A model generated the notes under the pieces. It did no database searches. It saw nothing but the letters and a program-made list of their open reading frames with translations, and was not told the origin of the DNA. Position numbers and translations under genes: made by a program. Shown here one piece after another: positions 42,899 through 52,189 of a stretch of 63,397 nucleotides of DNA (the first letter of the stretch is position 1; every line of letters starts with the position of its first letter). Where the stretch lies: positions 1 through 63,397 of the forward strand of contig JAERTK010000027.1 in assembly GCA_016844935.1 (NCBI GenBank), given 5' to 3'. The stretch is from Desulfobacteraceae bacterium (GTDB lineage: Bacteria; Desulfobacterota; DSM-4660; Desulfatiglandales; Desulfatiglandaceae).

Positions 42899-43951
42899 AT
42901 GATGGAGAAAGATATCAAACGATTGTCAGGGGGCATGGACCGAAGAAATTTCTTAAAGCTCTCCGGGATTCTCGGGGTCGGCCTTACCGCGGCTGCGGCG
43001 ATTCCCGCTTCCGCCGAAACCGTTAAGTTTGACCGCAAACTATACAAGGTTTCCGAAACCCGCCTGGCCATGGGGACTTTCGTGTCCATGACCCTTCTGC
43101 ATACATCGCGGGATCAGGCCGAAGCAGCCATGGGTACGGCTTTTGAGGAAATCGATCGGTTGACCCGGGACATGAACCGCTTCGACCGGAGCACGGCCGT
43201 CGCCCAGCTTAACCGGGAGGGGCAACTGGCGGACGTTCCCCCGGACATGGCGAATGTGATAAAGCGGGCGCTGGCTCATCACAGGATCAGCAACGGAGCC
43301 TTCGATATTTCGGTTAAACCGGTGGTGGACCTGTTCAAGAACAGATTTTCCGGGAACAAACCCTCTCCCCCCACTGAAAAAGAGATGCGTGAAACCCTTA
43401 GACTGGTGGATGCCTCCCGTATTCAACTGGCTGGAAACAGCATTTTATTGAAAAAGCCCGGCATGGGCATTACCCTGGACGGCATCGCAAAGGGATATAT
43501 CGTTGACAAAGCGTCAGAGGCCCTTTCCGGGCGCGGCATAGAGAATTTCCTGATCAATGCGGGAGGGGATATTCGAACCTCTGGGCGCCGGCAGGATGGA
43601 AAACCCTGGACCATCGCGGTACAGGACCCCCGCAAAAAGCAACGGTATCCGGACAAAATTAAAATGATGGACGGGGCCATCGCCACATCCGGGAATTACG
43701 AAGTCTATTTTGACCGGGAAAAAATGTTCCATCACATTGTGAACCCTACAAACGGCTTTTCTCCCAATGCCAGCGCCAGTGTGTCCGTTCTGGCCGAAAC
43801 GGCCATGGATGCAGATGCCCTGTCCACCAGCGTGTTTGTCATGCGCCCTGAAAAAGGGATACGATTTGTGAATTCGCTGCCGGGGTGTGAGTGTCTGGTG
43901 GTAAAGAAAGGAAACAGAAAAATGCGTTCAGCCGGGTGGAAAAGCGCTTAA
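42899..43951 (+). CDS. apbE: FAD:protein FMN transferase (ApbE), Tat-exported
   Basis: 350 residues. Transfers FMN from FAD to Thr/Ser of target proteins such as Rnf or Nqr subunits outside the cytoplasmic membrane. A Tat signal (DRRNFLKLSGILGVG, cleavage after about ASA) begins near residue 12, and the core has LAMGTFVSMTL, MNRFDRSTAVAQLN, GAFDISVKPVVDLF, ITLDGIAKGYIVD, NAGGDIRTSGR and ATSGNYEVYF...HHIVNP. ATG 42899 follows GGAGGAAACA. Located 56 nt downstream of ribF. Confidence 0.93.
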   Translation: MMEKDIKRLSGGMDRRNFLKLSGILGVGLTAAAAIPASAETVKFDRKLYKVSETRLAMGTFVSMTLLHTSRDQAEAAMGTAFEEIDRLTRDMNRFDRSTAVAQLNREGQLADVPPDMANVIKRALAHHRISNGAFDISVKPVVDLFKNRFSGNKPSPPTEKEMRETLRLVDASRIQLAGNSILLKKPGMGITLDGIAKGYIVDKASEALSGRGIENFLINAGGDIRTSGRRQDGKPWTIAVQDPRKKQRYPDKIKMMDGAIATSGNYEVYFDREKMFHHIVNPTNGFSPNASASVSVLAETAMDADALSTSVFVMRPEKGIRFVNSLPGCECLVVKKGNRKMRSAGWKSA

Positions 43952-43970
43952 CCACTAAAAAAAGAACAAT

Positions 43971-44090
43971 CGAATTACGAATACCGAACAGACGAATTAC
44001 GAAGGGCGGAATCGCTGCGCTCTGACGCTACAAAAAACCGCTCAGATCTATAGTACCTCTTCTTTCGGCGTTCGTCATTCGTCATTCGCT
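43971..44090. repeat. Degenerate short direct repeats between apbE and dnaB
   Basis: Repeats of CGAATTACGAA (43974-44005 region) and CGTCATTCGTCATTCG (44070-44086), which are roughly reverse complements of each other. The gap lies between two convergent genes; no other element is seen. Confidence 0.4.
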
Positions 44091-44092
44091 TT

Positions 44093-45460
44093 TTACATAG
44101 GCACATCTTCCTGGATGAAATTTTCAAATCGGGTCAGTTCCTTCAGGAAGGTTAATTTGACGGAACCGGTAGGGCCGTTTCGTTGCTTTCCGATGATGAT
44201 CTCCGCGATATTCTGACTTTCCTCCGACTGAGGATTGTAAAACTCATCCCGGTAGATAAATACAATCACATCAGCATCCTGCTCAATGGCGCCGCTTTCT
44301 CTTAAGTCGGCCAGTTGAGGCCGTTTATTGGGCCTGTCCTCCACCTTTCGGTTGAGCTGGGACAGTGCCATTACCGGGATGTCGAGATCCTTCGCCAGCC
44401 CTTTGAGCCCTCTCGAAATCTCCGACATTTCCAACTGCCTGGACTCCGCTGATCTTCGCCCCTGGATCAACTGCATATAATCCACGATCACAAGACCCAG
44501 TTCACCTCTCTTCTTGAGCCTTCGGCATTTTGCCTTCATTTCCAGCACGCTGATGGCAGAGCTGTCATCGATGTAAATGGGAATTTCCGAAAGACGATCC
44601 GCAGAATCGATCAGTTCCTGCCACTCGTGCTTTTTGAGCCTTCCGGTTCTCAAGCGGGTGGCATCAATCCTGGATTCAAAACCCAGTAAACGGATCCCCA
44701 ACTGCTGTCTGGACATTTCAAGGGAAAAGACAGCGATCCCTTTCTTTGTGCTCTTGGCCGCATTGTATCCCATATTGAGGGCAAGTGCCGTCTTCCCCAT
44801 ACTCGGCCGGCCGGCCACAATAATCAAATCTGACGGCTGGAGACCCGCTGTCAGACGATCAAAATGTTCAAACCCGGTGGTGATGCCCGTCAGGAATCCT
44901 TTGGATTCCCCTGCCTTCACCACCCTCTCCATGCTGCCCTTGATGACTTGATTCAGGCCCTGAAAACCCTCTTTGATCTGTGATTCGGCGATATTGAAAA
45001 TGGTTTGTTCGGCTTTTTCAAGAAGCCCTTCGGCATCTTCCTGCTCCTGAAAGCATAATTCCGAAATGTTCGAACACTCTGAAATCAACTGCCGCCGTAC
45101 AGAGGCATGCCTGATGATTTCAGCATGATAGACAATTCCCGCCGAAGTGGAAACCGACTGGACCAGAACCGCCAGATAATCGATGCCACCCACCTTTTCC
45201 AACTGGCTTTTACTGGTAAGCGCTTCGGAAAGGGTTATGACATCAATGGGTTCACTCTCATTATACAGGTGAACCATCCCGTCAAAAAGGGTGGCGTGGG
45301 CTTCTCGGTAGAAATCGTCGGGGGAAAGGATGTCCATGAGCTGGTTCATGGCATCATTGTTCAACAACACGCCTCCCAGCACAGCCTGTTCCGCCTCCAA
45401 ATTATGCGGCGGAACTTTCAGGGAAGAACGGGCGGCGGTTCGATCTTTGCTTCCAGGCAT
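44093..45460 (-). CDS. dnaB: Replicative DNA helicase
   Basis: 455 residues. Hexameric helicase that unwinds DNA at the replication fork. N-terminal domain (PPHNLEAEQAVLGGVLLNNDAM), then RecA-like domain with Walker A GRPSMGKTALALN, SLEMSRQQL, IVDYMQLIQGR and SGAIEQDADVI. ATG 45460 is chosen over a TTG three codons upstream. It closes the common rpsF-rpsR-yybS-rplI-dnaB gene order, 12 nt after rplI. Confidence 0.96.
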   Translation of the reverse strand: MPGSKDRTAARSSLKVPPHNLEAEQAVLGGVLLNNDAMNQLMDILSPDDFYREAHATLFDGMVHLYNESEPIDVITLSEALTSKSQLEKVGGIDYLAVLVQSVSTSAGIVYHAEIIRHASVRRQLISECSNISELCFQEQEDAEGLLEKAEQTIFNIAESQIKEGFQGLNQVIKGSMERVVKAGESKGFLTGITTGFEHFDRLTAGLQPSDLIIVAGRPSMGKTALALNMGYNAAKSTKKGIAVFSLEMSRQQLGIRLLGFESRIDATRLRTGRLKKHEWQELIDSADRLSEIPIYIDDSSAISVLEMKAKCRRLKKRGELGLVIVDYMQLIQGRRSAESRQLEMSEISRGLKGLAKDLDIPVMALSQLNRKVEDRPNKRPQLADLRESGAIEQDADVIVFIYRDEFYNPQSEESQNIAEIIIGKQRNGPTGSVKLTFLKELTRFENFIQEDVPM

Positions 45461-45472
45461 AAATGGCAAACC

Positions 45473-45934
45473 TTATTCTTCCGGAGCTTCCTCGTCCGCT
45501 TTTACGACGACCGTGATGGTCGCAGTAACCTCGGGGTAAATCTTAATCCCCACCTCAAATTCGCCCAATTCCTTGATGGGTTTTTCCAGAACAATTTTTC
45601 TCCTATCAATATCAATGCCCTGGTCTTTGAGCTGTGAGGCCACATCCATGGAGGTCACAGAACCGTAAAGTTTCCCCTCTTCACCTGCCTTTTGTGAGAA
45701 AGTGACCACGACATCTCCCATTGCCGCTTTGACTTTTTCCGCTTCCTCCTTAACCCTCACCCGTTTCAGCTCAATTTTCTTGCGTTGCAGCTCAAGGGCT
45801 TTTCGATTGTGTTCCGAGGCTTCCAAAGCCATTGCTTGCGGAATCAGATAGTTTCGTGCATACCCTTTGGCCACCTTGACAATGTCTCCCTCAAGGCCCA
45901 ACTCATCCACATCTTGTCTTAAAATTACTTCCAT
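45473..45934 (-). CDS. rplI: 50S ribosomal protein L9
   Basis: 153 residues. Standard L9 N-terminus (MEVILRQDVDELGLEGDIVKVAKGYARNYLIP), a long connecting helix rich in Lys/Arg/Glu, and the C-terminal domain (GSVTSMDVASQL...FEVGIKIYPEV). The short acidic tail EAPEE is not unusual. Confidence 0.97.
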   Translation of the reverse strand: MEVILRQDVDELGLEGDIVKVAKGYARNYLIPQAMALEASEHNRKALELQRKKIELKRVRVKEEAEKVKAAMGDVVVTFSQKAGEEGKLYGSVTSMDVASQLKDQGIDIDRRKIVLEKPIKELGEFEVGIKIYPEVTATITVVVKADEEAPEE

Positions 45935-45957
45935 TTGATTGTCCTCCGTCGCCTGCT

Positions 45958-46896
45958 TCAGCTATTGGCTCTTCGATGAATTCTTCTGAAATCCGCCCAC
46001 TGGTCAAATAAACCGGCCAGTATCAGCACCACAAAAAAAAGCTGCTGAATCATGATCAAGACATACGCACCAATCCTGATCCAAGTGGGAACCTTGTACT
46101 TATTTAAGAAGAAAATCACGATGGATAGCCCGTGAAAAATATAGATGGCCAAAATAACAATCAGGGCGTTTATGGCCAGAAATTCAATACTCCCTGATGA
46201 CAAAAATAGCGCAAAACCGGAAATAATGACCCCCCATACCAACACTTCAGGAGACCGCCAACGGTCCATGGGCTCAAAGGGGGGATATTTGAGATCCCAT
46301 AACCTGAAGAGCGGCTTGGCGATGACAACGTTCAACCAGATCGCAAAGCCCGTACCGATGATCATGAGGGAGGGGTAAATTTTCGAAATAATCAACATGA
46401 ACGCCTTCACATAGGTTTCCAGCGCCCGTGCGTCCGACCCTTCCAAATTCATATCCTTATAAGCCCCCACAGTGGCATTCAGATGTTCTGACATATAGGT
46501 AAGAATCATCTCGATGGGGCCCATGTTTTTCGATAGGCCAATAAAAAAAAGCAACGCCAGACCCAGCAACAGCATAAAGACCGTTGCCAGAAACATTGTC
46601 TGGCCAAACGCCAGTTCCCGTCTGAAAAGCTCCGATAGGCCCATCCCGATGATACTGAATTCAATAACAAAAATGATGATCTGCGGTTGCCCCATGAAGT
46701 TGGCAAGAACTCCGATGGTAAAGACGGCCACCGCTGCGAGTTTGATCCCCTGGCGGAGGCCGAGGCTGGTTGAATAGCAGAGAAACGGCAGTGGTGTCAG
46801 GAGGCTGAAAAAAGGGCCTATAAAGGGAATCCAAGCCGAGGCAAGAAGAAGGAAAGCAGCCCCTCCCACACACCCTAGCACATCTGTCGTTTTCAT
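45958..46896 (-). CDS. YybS-family (DUF2232) membrane protein
   Basis: 312 residues with about eight hydrophobic segments. The family sits between rpsR and rplI in many bacteria, as here. Its function is unproven; some relatives are proposed to be small-molecule transporter S-like components. 23 nt upstream of rplI and 71 nt downstream of rpsR. Confidence 0.85.
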   Translation of the reverse strand: MKTTDVLGCVGGAAFLLLASAWIPFIGPFFSLLTPLPFLCYSTSLGLRQGIKLAAVAVFTIGVLANFMGQPQIIIFVIEFSIIGMGLSELFRRELAFGQTMFLATVFMLLLGLALLFFIGLSKNMGPIEMILTYMSEHLNATVGAYKDMNLEGSDARALETYVKAFMLIISKIYPSLMIIGTGFAIWLNVVIAKPLFRLWDLKYPPFEPMDRWRSPEVLVWGVIISGFALFLSSGSIEFLAINALIVILAIYIFHGLSIVIFFLNKYKVPTWIRIGAYVLIMIQQLFFVVLILAGLFDQWADFRRIHRRANS

Positions 46897-46967
46897 CGAA
46901 TTTCAGGGATGGCAAAAAGCCCAAACACCCTGAAAATTATTCAGAGTGTTTTTTAAAGGGTTTGGGA

Positions 46968-47255
46968 TTATCTGACGATAGACGTTGTATATGGCAAAAG
47001 CGCAATATTTCTGGCCCGCTTGATGGCCACGGTCAGCATGCGCTGGTGCTTGGCGCAATTCCCGGAAATCCTGCGGGGCGTAATCTTGCCTCGCTCAGTG
47101 GTGAAATACCTGAGAATTTTTATGTCTTTATAGTCAATGGAAAGACTGCTGTCCGCACAGAATTTGCACACTTTTCGCCGGTGATAAGTCTTTCGGAACC
47201 TGCCCTTGGGTCGGTTTGTACCGCCGCTTTTGTTAAAGGATCGATTATAAGCCAT
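46968..47255 (-). CDS. rpsR: 30S ribosomal protein S18
   Basis: 95 residues from ATG 47255 ([12 protein letters not shown]), preceded by GAGGGTGAAAAAG. Contains [36 protein letters not shown] and [21 protein letters not shown]. The N-terminal CxxC is kept. The start overlaps the end of rpsF by 11 nt. In-frame codons further upstream fall within the rpsF repeat and are not part of S18. Confidence 0.96.
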   Translation of the reverse strand: MAYNRSFNKSGGTNRPKGRFRKTYHRRKVCKFCADSSLSIDYKDIKILRYFTTERGKITPRRISGNCAKHQRMLTVAIKRARNIALLPYTTSIVR

Positions 47256-47703
47256 CTTTTTCACCCTCGCCTTCCGTGCCTGTTTCCCCTGAATTTGCTT
47301 CCTCTTCAGCTGCTTCAACTTCGACTGTTTCAACTTGAACTGTCTCAACTTGAACTGTCTCAACAGATTCGGCTTCGCTCGGGTCGGGCTTTGGCTTCAG
47401 TTTTTCAAGATCAGCATTATCACTCAGTTTGACGGTCTGGTACTTCAGAAGTCTGTCGTCCAAACTCATTTCTCTTTTAAGTTCGGCCGTTAAACCCGCC
47501 TCTCCACAATACTGCAGAAGCACGTAAAAGCCTTTGTCAAACTTCTTGATGTCGTAGGCCAGACTTTTTTTCCCCCACTCATCCACCTTGGTCACAACGC
47601 CCTTGTTTTTCTCCACGGCATCGGTGAACTTGGCGACAACGGAACGGTAGTCCTCTTCCGCCAAATTCGGGTTGATGATGTAAAGGGTTTCGTAATATCT
47701 CAT
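47245..47703 (-). CDS. rpsF: 30S ribosomal protein S6 with acidic C-terminal extension
   Basis: 152 residues, against about 95-130 usual. The S6 core ([52 protein letters not shown]) is followed by an extension of about 50 acidic residues with a repeated VETVQ unit. The repeat is also visible in DNA as 15-nt tandem copies. The extension is typical in charge but variable in sequence among relatives. First gene of the S6-S18-L9-DnaB set, with its own promoter at 47818-47846. Confidence 0.95.
   Translation of the reverse strand: MRYYETLYIINPNLAEEDYRSVVAKFTDAVEKNKGVVTKVDEWGKKSLAYDIKKFDKGFYVLLQYCGEAGLTAELKREMSLDDRLLKYQTVKLSDNADLEKLKPKPDPSEAESVETVQVETVQVETVEVEAAEEEANSGETGTEGEGEKDGL
47320..47364 (-). 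repeat. 15-nt tandem repeats within rpsF tail
   Basis: Two perfect copies (47335-47349 and 47350-47364) and one imperfect copy (47320-47334), encoding VETVQ-type units. In-frame length means expansion or contraction would only change tail length. Confidence 0.8.
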
Positions 47704-47728
47704 TGGTGTGTTCTCCTTTCGGCCACTT

Positions 47729-47787
47729 CCCTCTTAAAAAACCTGATTTTATGAGAGGGTCTGTTTGGTCCCCACCATTGGGGGGAC
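47729..47787 (-). promoter_or_regulatory. Structured leader of rpsF, possible S6:S18 autoregulatory element
   Basis: Two hairpins in the leader: GTCCCC/GGGGAC (47787-47768) and CCCTCT with AGAGGG (47759-47729) extended by an A-T stem with a 2-nt bulge. The second is followed by GGCCGAAAGGAG, which includes the ribosome-binding site. S6:S18 complexes are known to bind their own leader; whether this matches that motif needs a covariance search. Confidence 0.35.
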
Positions 47788-47817
47788 AAGGAGCCGCTCT
47801 AAAATTAAAAACACAAA

Positions 47818-47846
47818 TTAATATCAGTGAAACTACTCCCTGTCAA
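47818..47846 (-). promoter_or_regulatory. Sigma70-type promoter of the rpsF operon
   Basis: Minus strand TTGACA (47846-47841), 17-bp spacer, TATTAA (47823-47818). Leaves a leader of about 107 nt before the rpsF ATG. Confidence 0.75.
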
Positions 47847-47879
47847 TAAGTTTTTTCATTCCGACGGCCACAACGAATA

Positions 47880-48965
47880 TTATTCATAATAATTCTTGAC
47901 GGAAAAACCTTCGTTACTGCAAAGGAGATCCCGGCTCGCTTCCTTCAGATCATGGGCCACCATTTCCGCAACCATCTCCTCGAATGATGTCTTGGGTTTC
48001 CAGCCCAGTTCCTTTTGGGCAAGGCTTGCATCCCCCAGGAGGGAATCCACCTCGGTGGGACGGTAATACCGCTTGTCAACGGCCACGATGCATTTTCCCG
48101 AATTTCGGTCGTACCCTTTTTCCTCGGCGCCCTCCCCTTCCCAGCGGATGTCAAGCCCCACCTCTTTGCCGGCAACATTGACGAAATCCCTGACGGAGTT
48201 CTGCTGACCCGTGGCAATCACATAATCCTTCGGCTGCTCCTGTTGGAGCATCAGCCACATGAGTTCCACATAATCCCGCGCATGTCCCCAATCCCGCTTT
48301 CCGTCCAGGTTCCCCAGATAAAGACAATCCTGAAACCCCAGCTTGATCCTGGCCAGACCCCGGGTGATTTTCCGGGTTACAAAGGTTTCACCCCGAATGG
48401 GGGATTCGTGATTGAACAGGATGCCGTTACACCCGAAAATGCCGTAGGCCTCCCTGTAATTCACCGTAATCCAGTAGGCGTAAAGTTTTGCCGCCGCATA
48501 GGGAGACCGCGGATAGAACGGGGTTTTTTCGGTTTGCGGTGTTTCCTGGACCAGGCCGTAAAGTTCGGAGGTGGATGCCTGGTAGAATTTCGTTTTCTTT
48601 TCAAGCCCCAGGATGCGGATGGCCTCCAGAAGCCGAAGCGCCCCCAGCGCGTCCGCATTTGCCGTATATTCCGGGGTCTCAAAAGATACCTGGACATGGC
48701 TCTGGGCTGCCAGGTTGTAGATTTCTTCCGGCTGAACCTGCTGAACAATGCGGATGAGATTGGTGGAATCGGTGAGATCTCCGTAGTGAAGTACAAAGCG
48801 TCTCTCCGATTCATGGGGACCCTGGTAAAGGTGGTCTATACGGTCCGTATTAAACTGGGATGCCCTGCGCTTAATACCATGGACCTCATAATTTTTTTTC
48901 AACATCAATTCGGCCAGATAGGCGCCATCCTGGCCGGTAATCCCGGTGATCAGTGCTCTTTTCAT
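47880..48965 (-). CDS. gmd: GDP-mannose 4,6-dehydratase
   Basis: 361 residues. NADP-dependent formation of GDP-4-keto-6-deoxymannose, leading to GDP-fucose or GDP-rhamnose for surface polysaccharide. Motifs are [16 protein letters not shown] (cofactor), ASTSELYG with the catalytic Thr/Ser-Glu, [15 protein letters not shown] (Tyr and Lys of the SDR triad) and [16 protein letters not shown]. Full length. Directly follows a related, interrupted gene. Confidence 0.95.
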   Translation of the reverse strand: MKRALITGITGQDGAYLAELMLKKNYEVHGIKRRASQFNTDRIDHLYQGPHESERRFVLHYGDLTDSTNLIRIVQQVQPEEIYNLAAQSHVQVSFETPEYTANADALGALRLLEAIRILGLEKKTKFYQASTSELYGLVQETPQTEKTPFYPRSPYAAAKLYAYWITVNYREAYGIFGCNGILFNHESPIRGETFVTRKITRGLARIKLGFQDCLYLGNLDGKRDWGHARDYVELMWLMLQQEQPKDYVIATGQQNSVRDFVNVAGKEVGLDIRWEGEGAEEKGYDRNSGKCIVAVDKRYYRPTEVDSLLGDASLAQKELGWKPKTSFEEMVAEMVAHDLKEASRDLLCSNEGFSVKNYYE

Positions 48966-48988
48966 ATTTTTACTCCCGATGGCGATGG

Positions 48989-49978
48989 TCAGTTTTCAAA
49001 GACACTCATTTCTTCTTCCACCATTTTTCGTGCCACATCTTTCATTTTATACCGGGCTTTCCATCCCAGTTTCCTGAGGGCTTTACCCGGATCCGCCTTG
49101 ACCGTTAAAATATCCGTCGGCCGGAACAGGGTTTCAGTGGTCCTTACATGATCGTGCCAGTTCAAGTCAACCGCAACAAACGCTTCACGGACAAAATACG
49201 CCAATTTGTTGGTCTCCCCGGTGGCAATCACAAAATCCTCCGGGTTTTCCTGCTGAAGCATGAGCCACATGGCCTCAATGTATTCAGGCGCCCATCCCCA
49301 GTCACGCTCCACTTCAATATTTCCCAGTTCCAGAACCTCGCCGCTGCCTTTACTGATCCGACAGGCCGCATTCACAATTTTGCGCTTCACGAACCGCTCC
49401 GGTCTCAGAGCAGACTAGTTGTTGAATATGAGCCCCGAACAGGCAAAAAGCCCATATGCTTCCCGGTAATTGGCCATATGCCAGAATGCGGCCGCCTTTG
49501 CAACCGCATAGGGACTCCTGGGGCGAAAGGGCGTCTCTTCATTGGCTGAGATGCCTTCCGTGTTGCCGAAACATTCACTGGATCCCGCATTGTAGATACG
49601 GATGGGAATGTCCAAAAACCGGATGGCCTCCAGGAGATTCAGCGTGCCGATACTGATGCTTTCGAATGACTCAACGGGCTGATCGAAAGAGAGCCCCACA
49701 GAAGTCTGCCCGGCAAGGTTATAGACTTCACCCGGCCGAACCTTTTTTAAAATCTGCAACACACTTCGAAAATCGTTCAGGGATACGGATTCCAGATCTA
49801 CCCGGTCATAGACCCCCAGGCGCTTCAAATTGGAAAAGGAAGACATCTGAGCATCCCGTGAAGCGCCGATAACCCGGTAGCCCTTTGCCAGAAGGAATCT
49901 TGCCAGATAAGACCCATCCTGCCCGGAAACACCCAGGATCAGTGCAGTTTTCTGATTATCTTTCCTAATTTTGTCCAT
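48989..49978 (-). pseudogene. Gmd/Rmd-like nucleotide-sugar epimerase/dehydratase interrupted by one amber codon
   Basis: One continuous frame of 329 codons broken only by TAG at 49417-49415. Upstream part: ALILGVSGQDGSYLARFLL, SSECFGN, RPRSPYAVAKAAAFW, ending LIFNN. Downstream part resumes at SALRPERFVKRKIVN. In the intact neighbour the same place reads NHESPIRG, so TAG replaces a Glu codon, a single G-to-T change from GAG. Everything else, including SDR residues, is preserved, implying a recent mutation, a sequencing error or suppression. It probably formed a gmd-related deoxysugar pair with the downstream gmd, 23 nt away. Confidence 0.85.
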
Positions 49979-50031
49979 ATTTGTTTGACCTTTGATATGA
50001 TTAAATACCCGAGGAACGGAATGTCAGGTCA

Positions 50032-50060
50032 TTGACCTCCAAACCACGCCCTGCTATAGT
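50032..50060 (+). promoter_or_regulatory. Sigma70-type promoter of the map-queG operon
   Basis: TTGACC (50032-50037), 17-bp spacer, TATAGT (50055-50060); start of transcription near 50067, 100 nt ahead of map. Confidence 0.7.
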
Positions 50061-50167
50061 GCAGCCCTTATAACATTCACTGATGCGCGATTCAAGGGTT
50101 AAGGAATTGAATCCACGCTTAAATTCATGAAATCACAAAATTCGAACCAGAGGTTGAAAAAATCCTG

Positions 50168-51061
50168 ATGAAAAACAAAAGGGCGAAGGTACGCCGAAAC
50201 GATCCCTGCCCCTGTGGAAGTGGGCTGAAGTACAAGAAATGCTGTTTCCATAAGGAAGGTTCGCCGCCCAAAGACAATATGAATAATCAATATCTTCAAA
50301 AGCATGGCATTCGCGTAAAAGAAGCGAGGGATATCGAGGGGATCAGGAAGGCGGGACGTCTCGCTCTTAAAACCCTTGACCTGGTTGAAGCGTCACTCCA
50401 GGTGGGGATGACAACGGATGACATCAACACACTCGTTCATGACCACACCATTAAAAACGGTGCCACGCCGGCGCCGCTGGGTTACCGCGGTTTCCCAAAA
50501 AGCGTCTGCGTTTCGGTTAACGACGTGATCTGCCACGGCATCCCCGGCGACAGGGTTTTGAGGGATGGGGATATTGTCAACGTGGATGTCACTCCCATTC
50601 TGGATGGGTATTATGCCGACGTCAATAAAAGTTTTTTTGTGGGCACACCGGATTCAAACGCCAAAAAAATCGTGCGGGTGGCGCGCGAATGCCTCAGAAA
50701 AGGCATGATGATGGTCCGCCCCGGGAACCGGATCGGGGACATCGGTTTCGCCATCCAATCCTTTGCGGAAAAGGAAGGTTGTTCGGTTGTGAGGGAATTT
50801 GTGGGCCACGGCGTGGGTTTCGATTTTCACGAACCGCCCCAGGTACCCCACCACGGACATTGCGGGGAAGGCATCGAGCTGATTCCGGGGATGGTGTTCA
50901 CCATTGAGCCCATGATCAACCTTGGCAAAAAGGAACTCCGGGTTCTGGATGACGGCTGGACCGCTGTGACACTGGACGGAAAACTATCCGCACAGTTCGA
51001 ACAAACCATCCTGGTTACGAATAACGGCTATGAGAGCCTCACCCCGTTTTCCCTACAATGA
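50168..51061 (+). CDS. map: Methionine aminopeptidase with N-terminal SEC-C zinc motif
   Basis: 297 residues. Removes the initiator Met from nascent proteins. The N-terminal SEC-C motif RNDPCPCGSGLKYKKCC (residues about 10-26) binds zinc and may dock on the ribosome. The peptidase core from about residue 40 has VCVSVNDVICHGIPG, the metal ligands in VNVDVTPILDGYYADVNKSF, GHGVGFDFHEPP, and Glu ligands in FTIEPM and QFEQTILVT. The gene overlaps queG by 4 nt. Confidence 0.95.
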   Translation: MKNKRAKVRRNDPCPCGSGLKYKKCCFHKEGSPPKDNMNNQYLQKHGIRVKEARDIEGIRKAGRLALKTLDLVEASLQVGMTTDDINTLVHDHTIKNGATPAPLGYRGFPKSVCVSVNDVICHGIPGDRVLRDGDIVNVDVTPILDGYYADVNKSFFVGTPDSNAKKIVRVARECLRKGMMMVRPGNRIGDIGFAIQSFAEKEGCSVVREFVGHGVGFDFHEPPQVPHHGHCGEGIELIPGMVFTIEPMINLGKKELRVLDDGWTAVTLDGKLSAQFEQTILVTNNGYESLTPFSLQ

Positions 51062-51963
51062 ACCTTGTTGACCATGCCAAAGAGTCAGGCTTTGTTGCGT
51101 TAGGGCTCTCCCTTTCTAAAAAACCCCCGTTTTACCATGCGTTCTGCCAATGGATTGATGCCAACAAATTCGGCCAGATGGCGTGGATCAAGAGGCATCG
51201 GGATCTGAGAGAAAATCCGGGCACGCTCCTTCCGGGATGCCAAACGGTCATCAGCCTGGCCTACCCATACTCTCCCCTGAAGCCCCGCACGCCAGACGGG
51301 TTTACCGTGGCCCGATATTGTGAACCCCAAAGAAAAGACTATCACACCCGCGTTGGGGAAAAAGCCAAACGTCTGGCATTAACCCTCAAGGAATCATACC
51401 CGGATGCAAAATCCAGGGTCTGCGTCGATTCAGCACCCATCCTTGAGCGCAGTTTTGCTCACAGGTCCGGAATGGGTTTTGTGGGGAAAAATAACATGCT
51501 CATTGTCCCTGGTCACGGATCCTATGTTTTTCTGGCCGAAATCCTGACCACCGCTTTGCTGCCCGGGGGCCAATCGGAACACATGGCGGAACCCATGAAG
51601 GAACCCATGAAGGATCAATGCGGAAACTGTACACGCTGCCTGGATGCCTGCCCCACCGGTGCGCTGGAAGGTTCCAGGCGCCTTAATGCATCCAGATGCC
51701 TTTCTTACCTCACCGTTGAACATGCAGGCGATCTCGACCCTAAAGCGGGAAAAAGGATGGACCGATGTATTCTGGGGTGTGACGTGTGCCAGGAAGTATG
51801 CCCATTCAACCCGGCTGAAAAGGCCGGGAAGGCCTCCCTTCCAGGCATCACGGAATTCCTGAAGATGGATGAAGGGACGTTCAAAATGCGTTATGGACAA
51901 ACGGCCCTTTCGCGCCCGGGGCTTCAGCGGATAAAACGAAATATCAAAGCGGTTCTCACTTGA
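51058..51963 (+). CDS. queG: Epoxyqueuosine reductase
   Basis: 301 residues, somewhat shorter than the E. coli enzyme (379), lacking its C-terminal HEAT-like part. Cobalamin-dependent last step of queuosine synthesis in tRNA. Two [4Fe-4S] motifs, CGNCTRCLDACPTGAL and CILGCDVCQEVCPFN, and the catalytic region VCVDSAPILERSFAHRSGMGFVGKNN are visible. Start overlaps the map stop. Confidence 0.93.
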   Translation: MNLVDHAKESGFVALGLSLSKKPPFYHAFCQWIDANKFGQMAWIKRHRDLRENPGTLLPGCQTVISLAYPYSPLKPRTPDGFTVARYCEPQRKDYHTRVGEKAKRLALTLKESYPDAKSRVCVDSAPILERSFAHRSGMGFVGKNNMLIVPGHGSYVFLAEILTTALLPGGQSEHMAEPMKEPMKDQCGNCTRCLDACPTGALEGSRRLNASRCLSYLTVEHAGDLDPKAGKRMDRCILGCDVCQEVCPFNPAEKAGKASLPGITEFLKMDEGTFKMRYGQTALSRPGLQRIKRNIKAVLT

Positions 51964-51998
51964 ATGGAACAAGGCTATCTAACGGAAAGGCAACACCG

Positions 51999-52184
51999 AT
52001 GGAATTCTGTGATCTGAACTGTCAATACGCCGCCTGGCCTGAAAAAGAAGCACTGGATGGATCGGGGAGTTGTCGCAGTTTTCAGGCCATCTACTGCACT
52101 AAAAAAAGCCGGAATGTTCACAAGAACATGCCGTGCCATGAAAAGAAAAAAAGAAAGAAAAACAGCCCACTTAAAGAAGGGTAA
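51999..52184 (+). CDS. Small Cys-containing protein downstream of queG
   Basis: 61 residues with five cysteines: MEFCDLNC, GSCRSF, IYC and MPCHEKKK, followed by a Lys-rich tail. The spacing suggests a small metal-binding protein. ATG 51999 has GGAAAGG eight nt upstream; an in-frame ATG at 51960 overlaps queG. It ends 6 nt before the convergent purH gene. I do not recognise a named family. Confidence 0.55.
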   Translation: MEFCDLNCQYAAWPEKEALDGSGSCRSFQAIYCTKKSRNVHKNMPCHEKKKRKKNSPLKEG

Positions 52185-52189
52185 AGGGT

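Noticed and set aside
46968..47363. S18 with a 36-residue Lys/Gln-rich N-terminal extension
   Set aside because: The extension is the rpsF repeat read in another frame; the ATG at 47255 has a good ribosome-binding site and gives normal S18.
48015..49151. Open frame of 378 codons on the plus strand opposite gmd
   Set aside because: The minus strand encodes unmistakable Gmd; the plus frame crosses a gene boundary and shows no motif.
49415..49417. TAG in the gmd-like gene read as pyrrolysine
   Set aside because: The site is a Glu in homologs, not a methylamine-methyltransferase active site, and no pyl genes are visible; a nonsense change or sequencing error is simpler.
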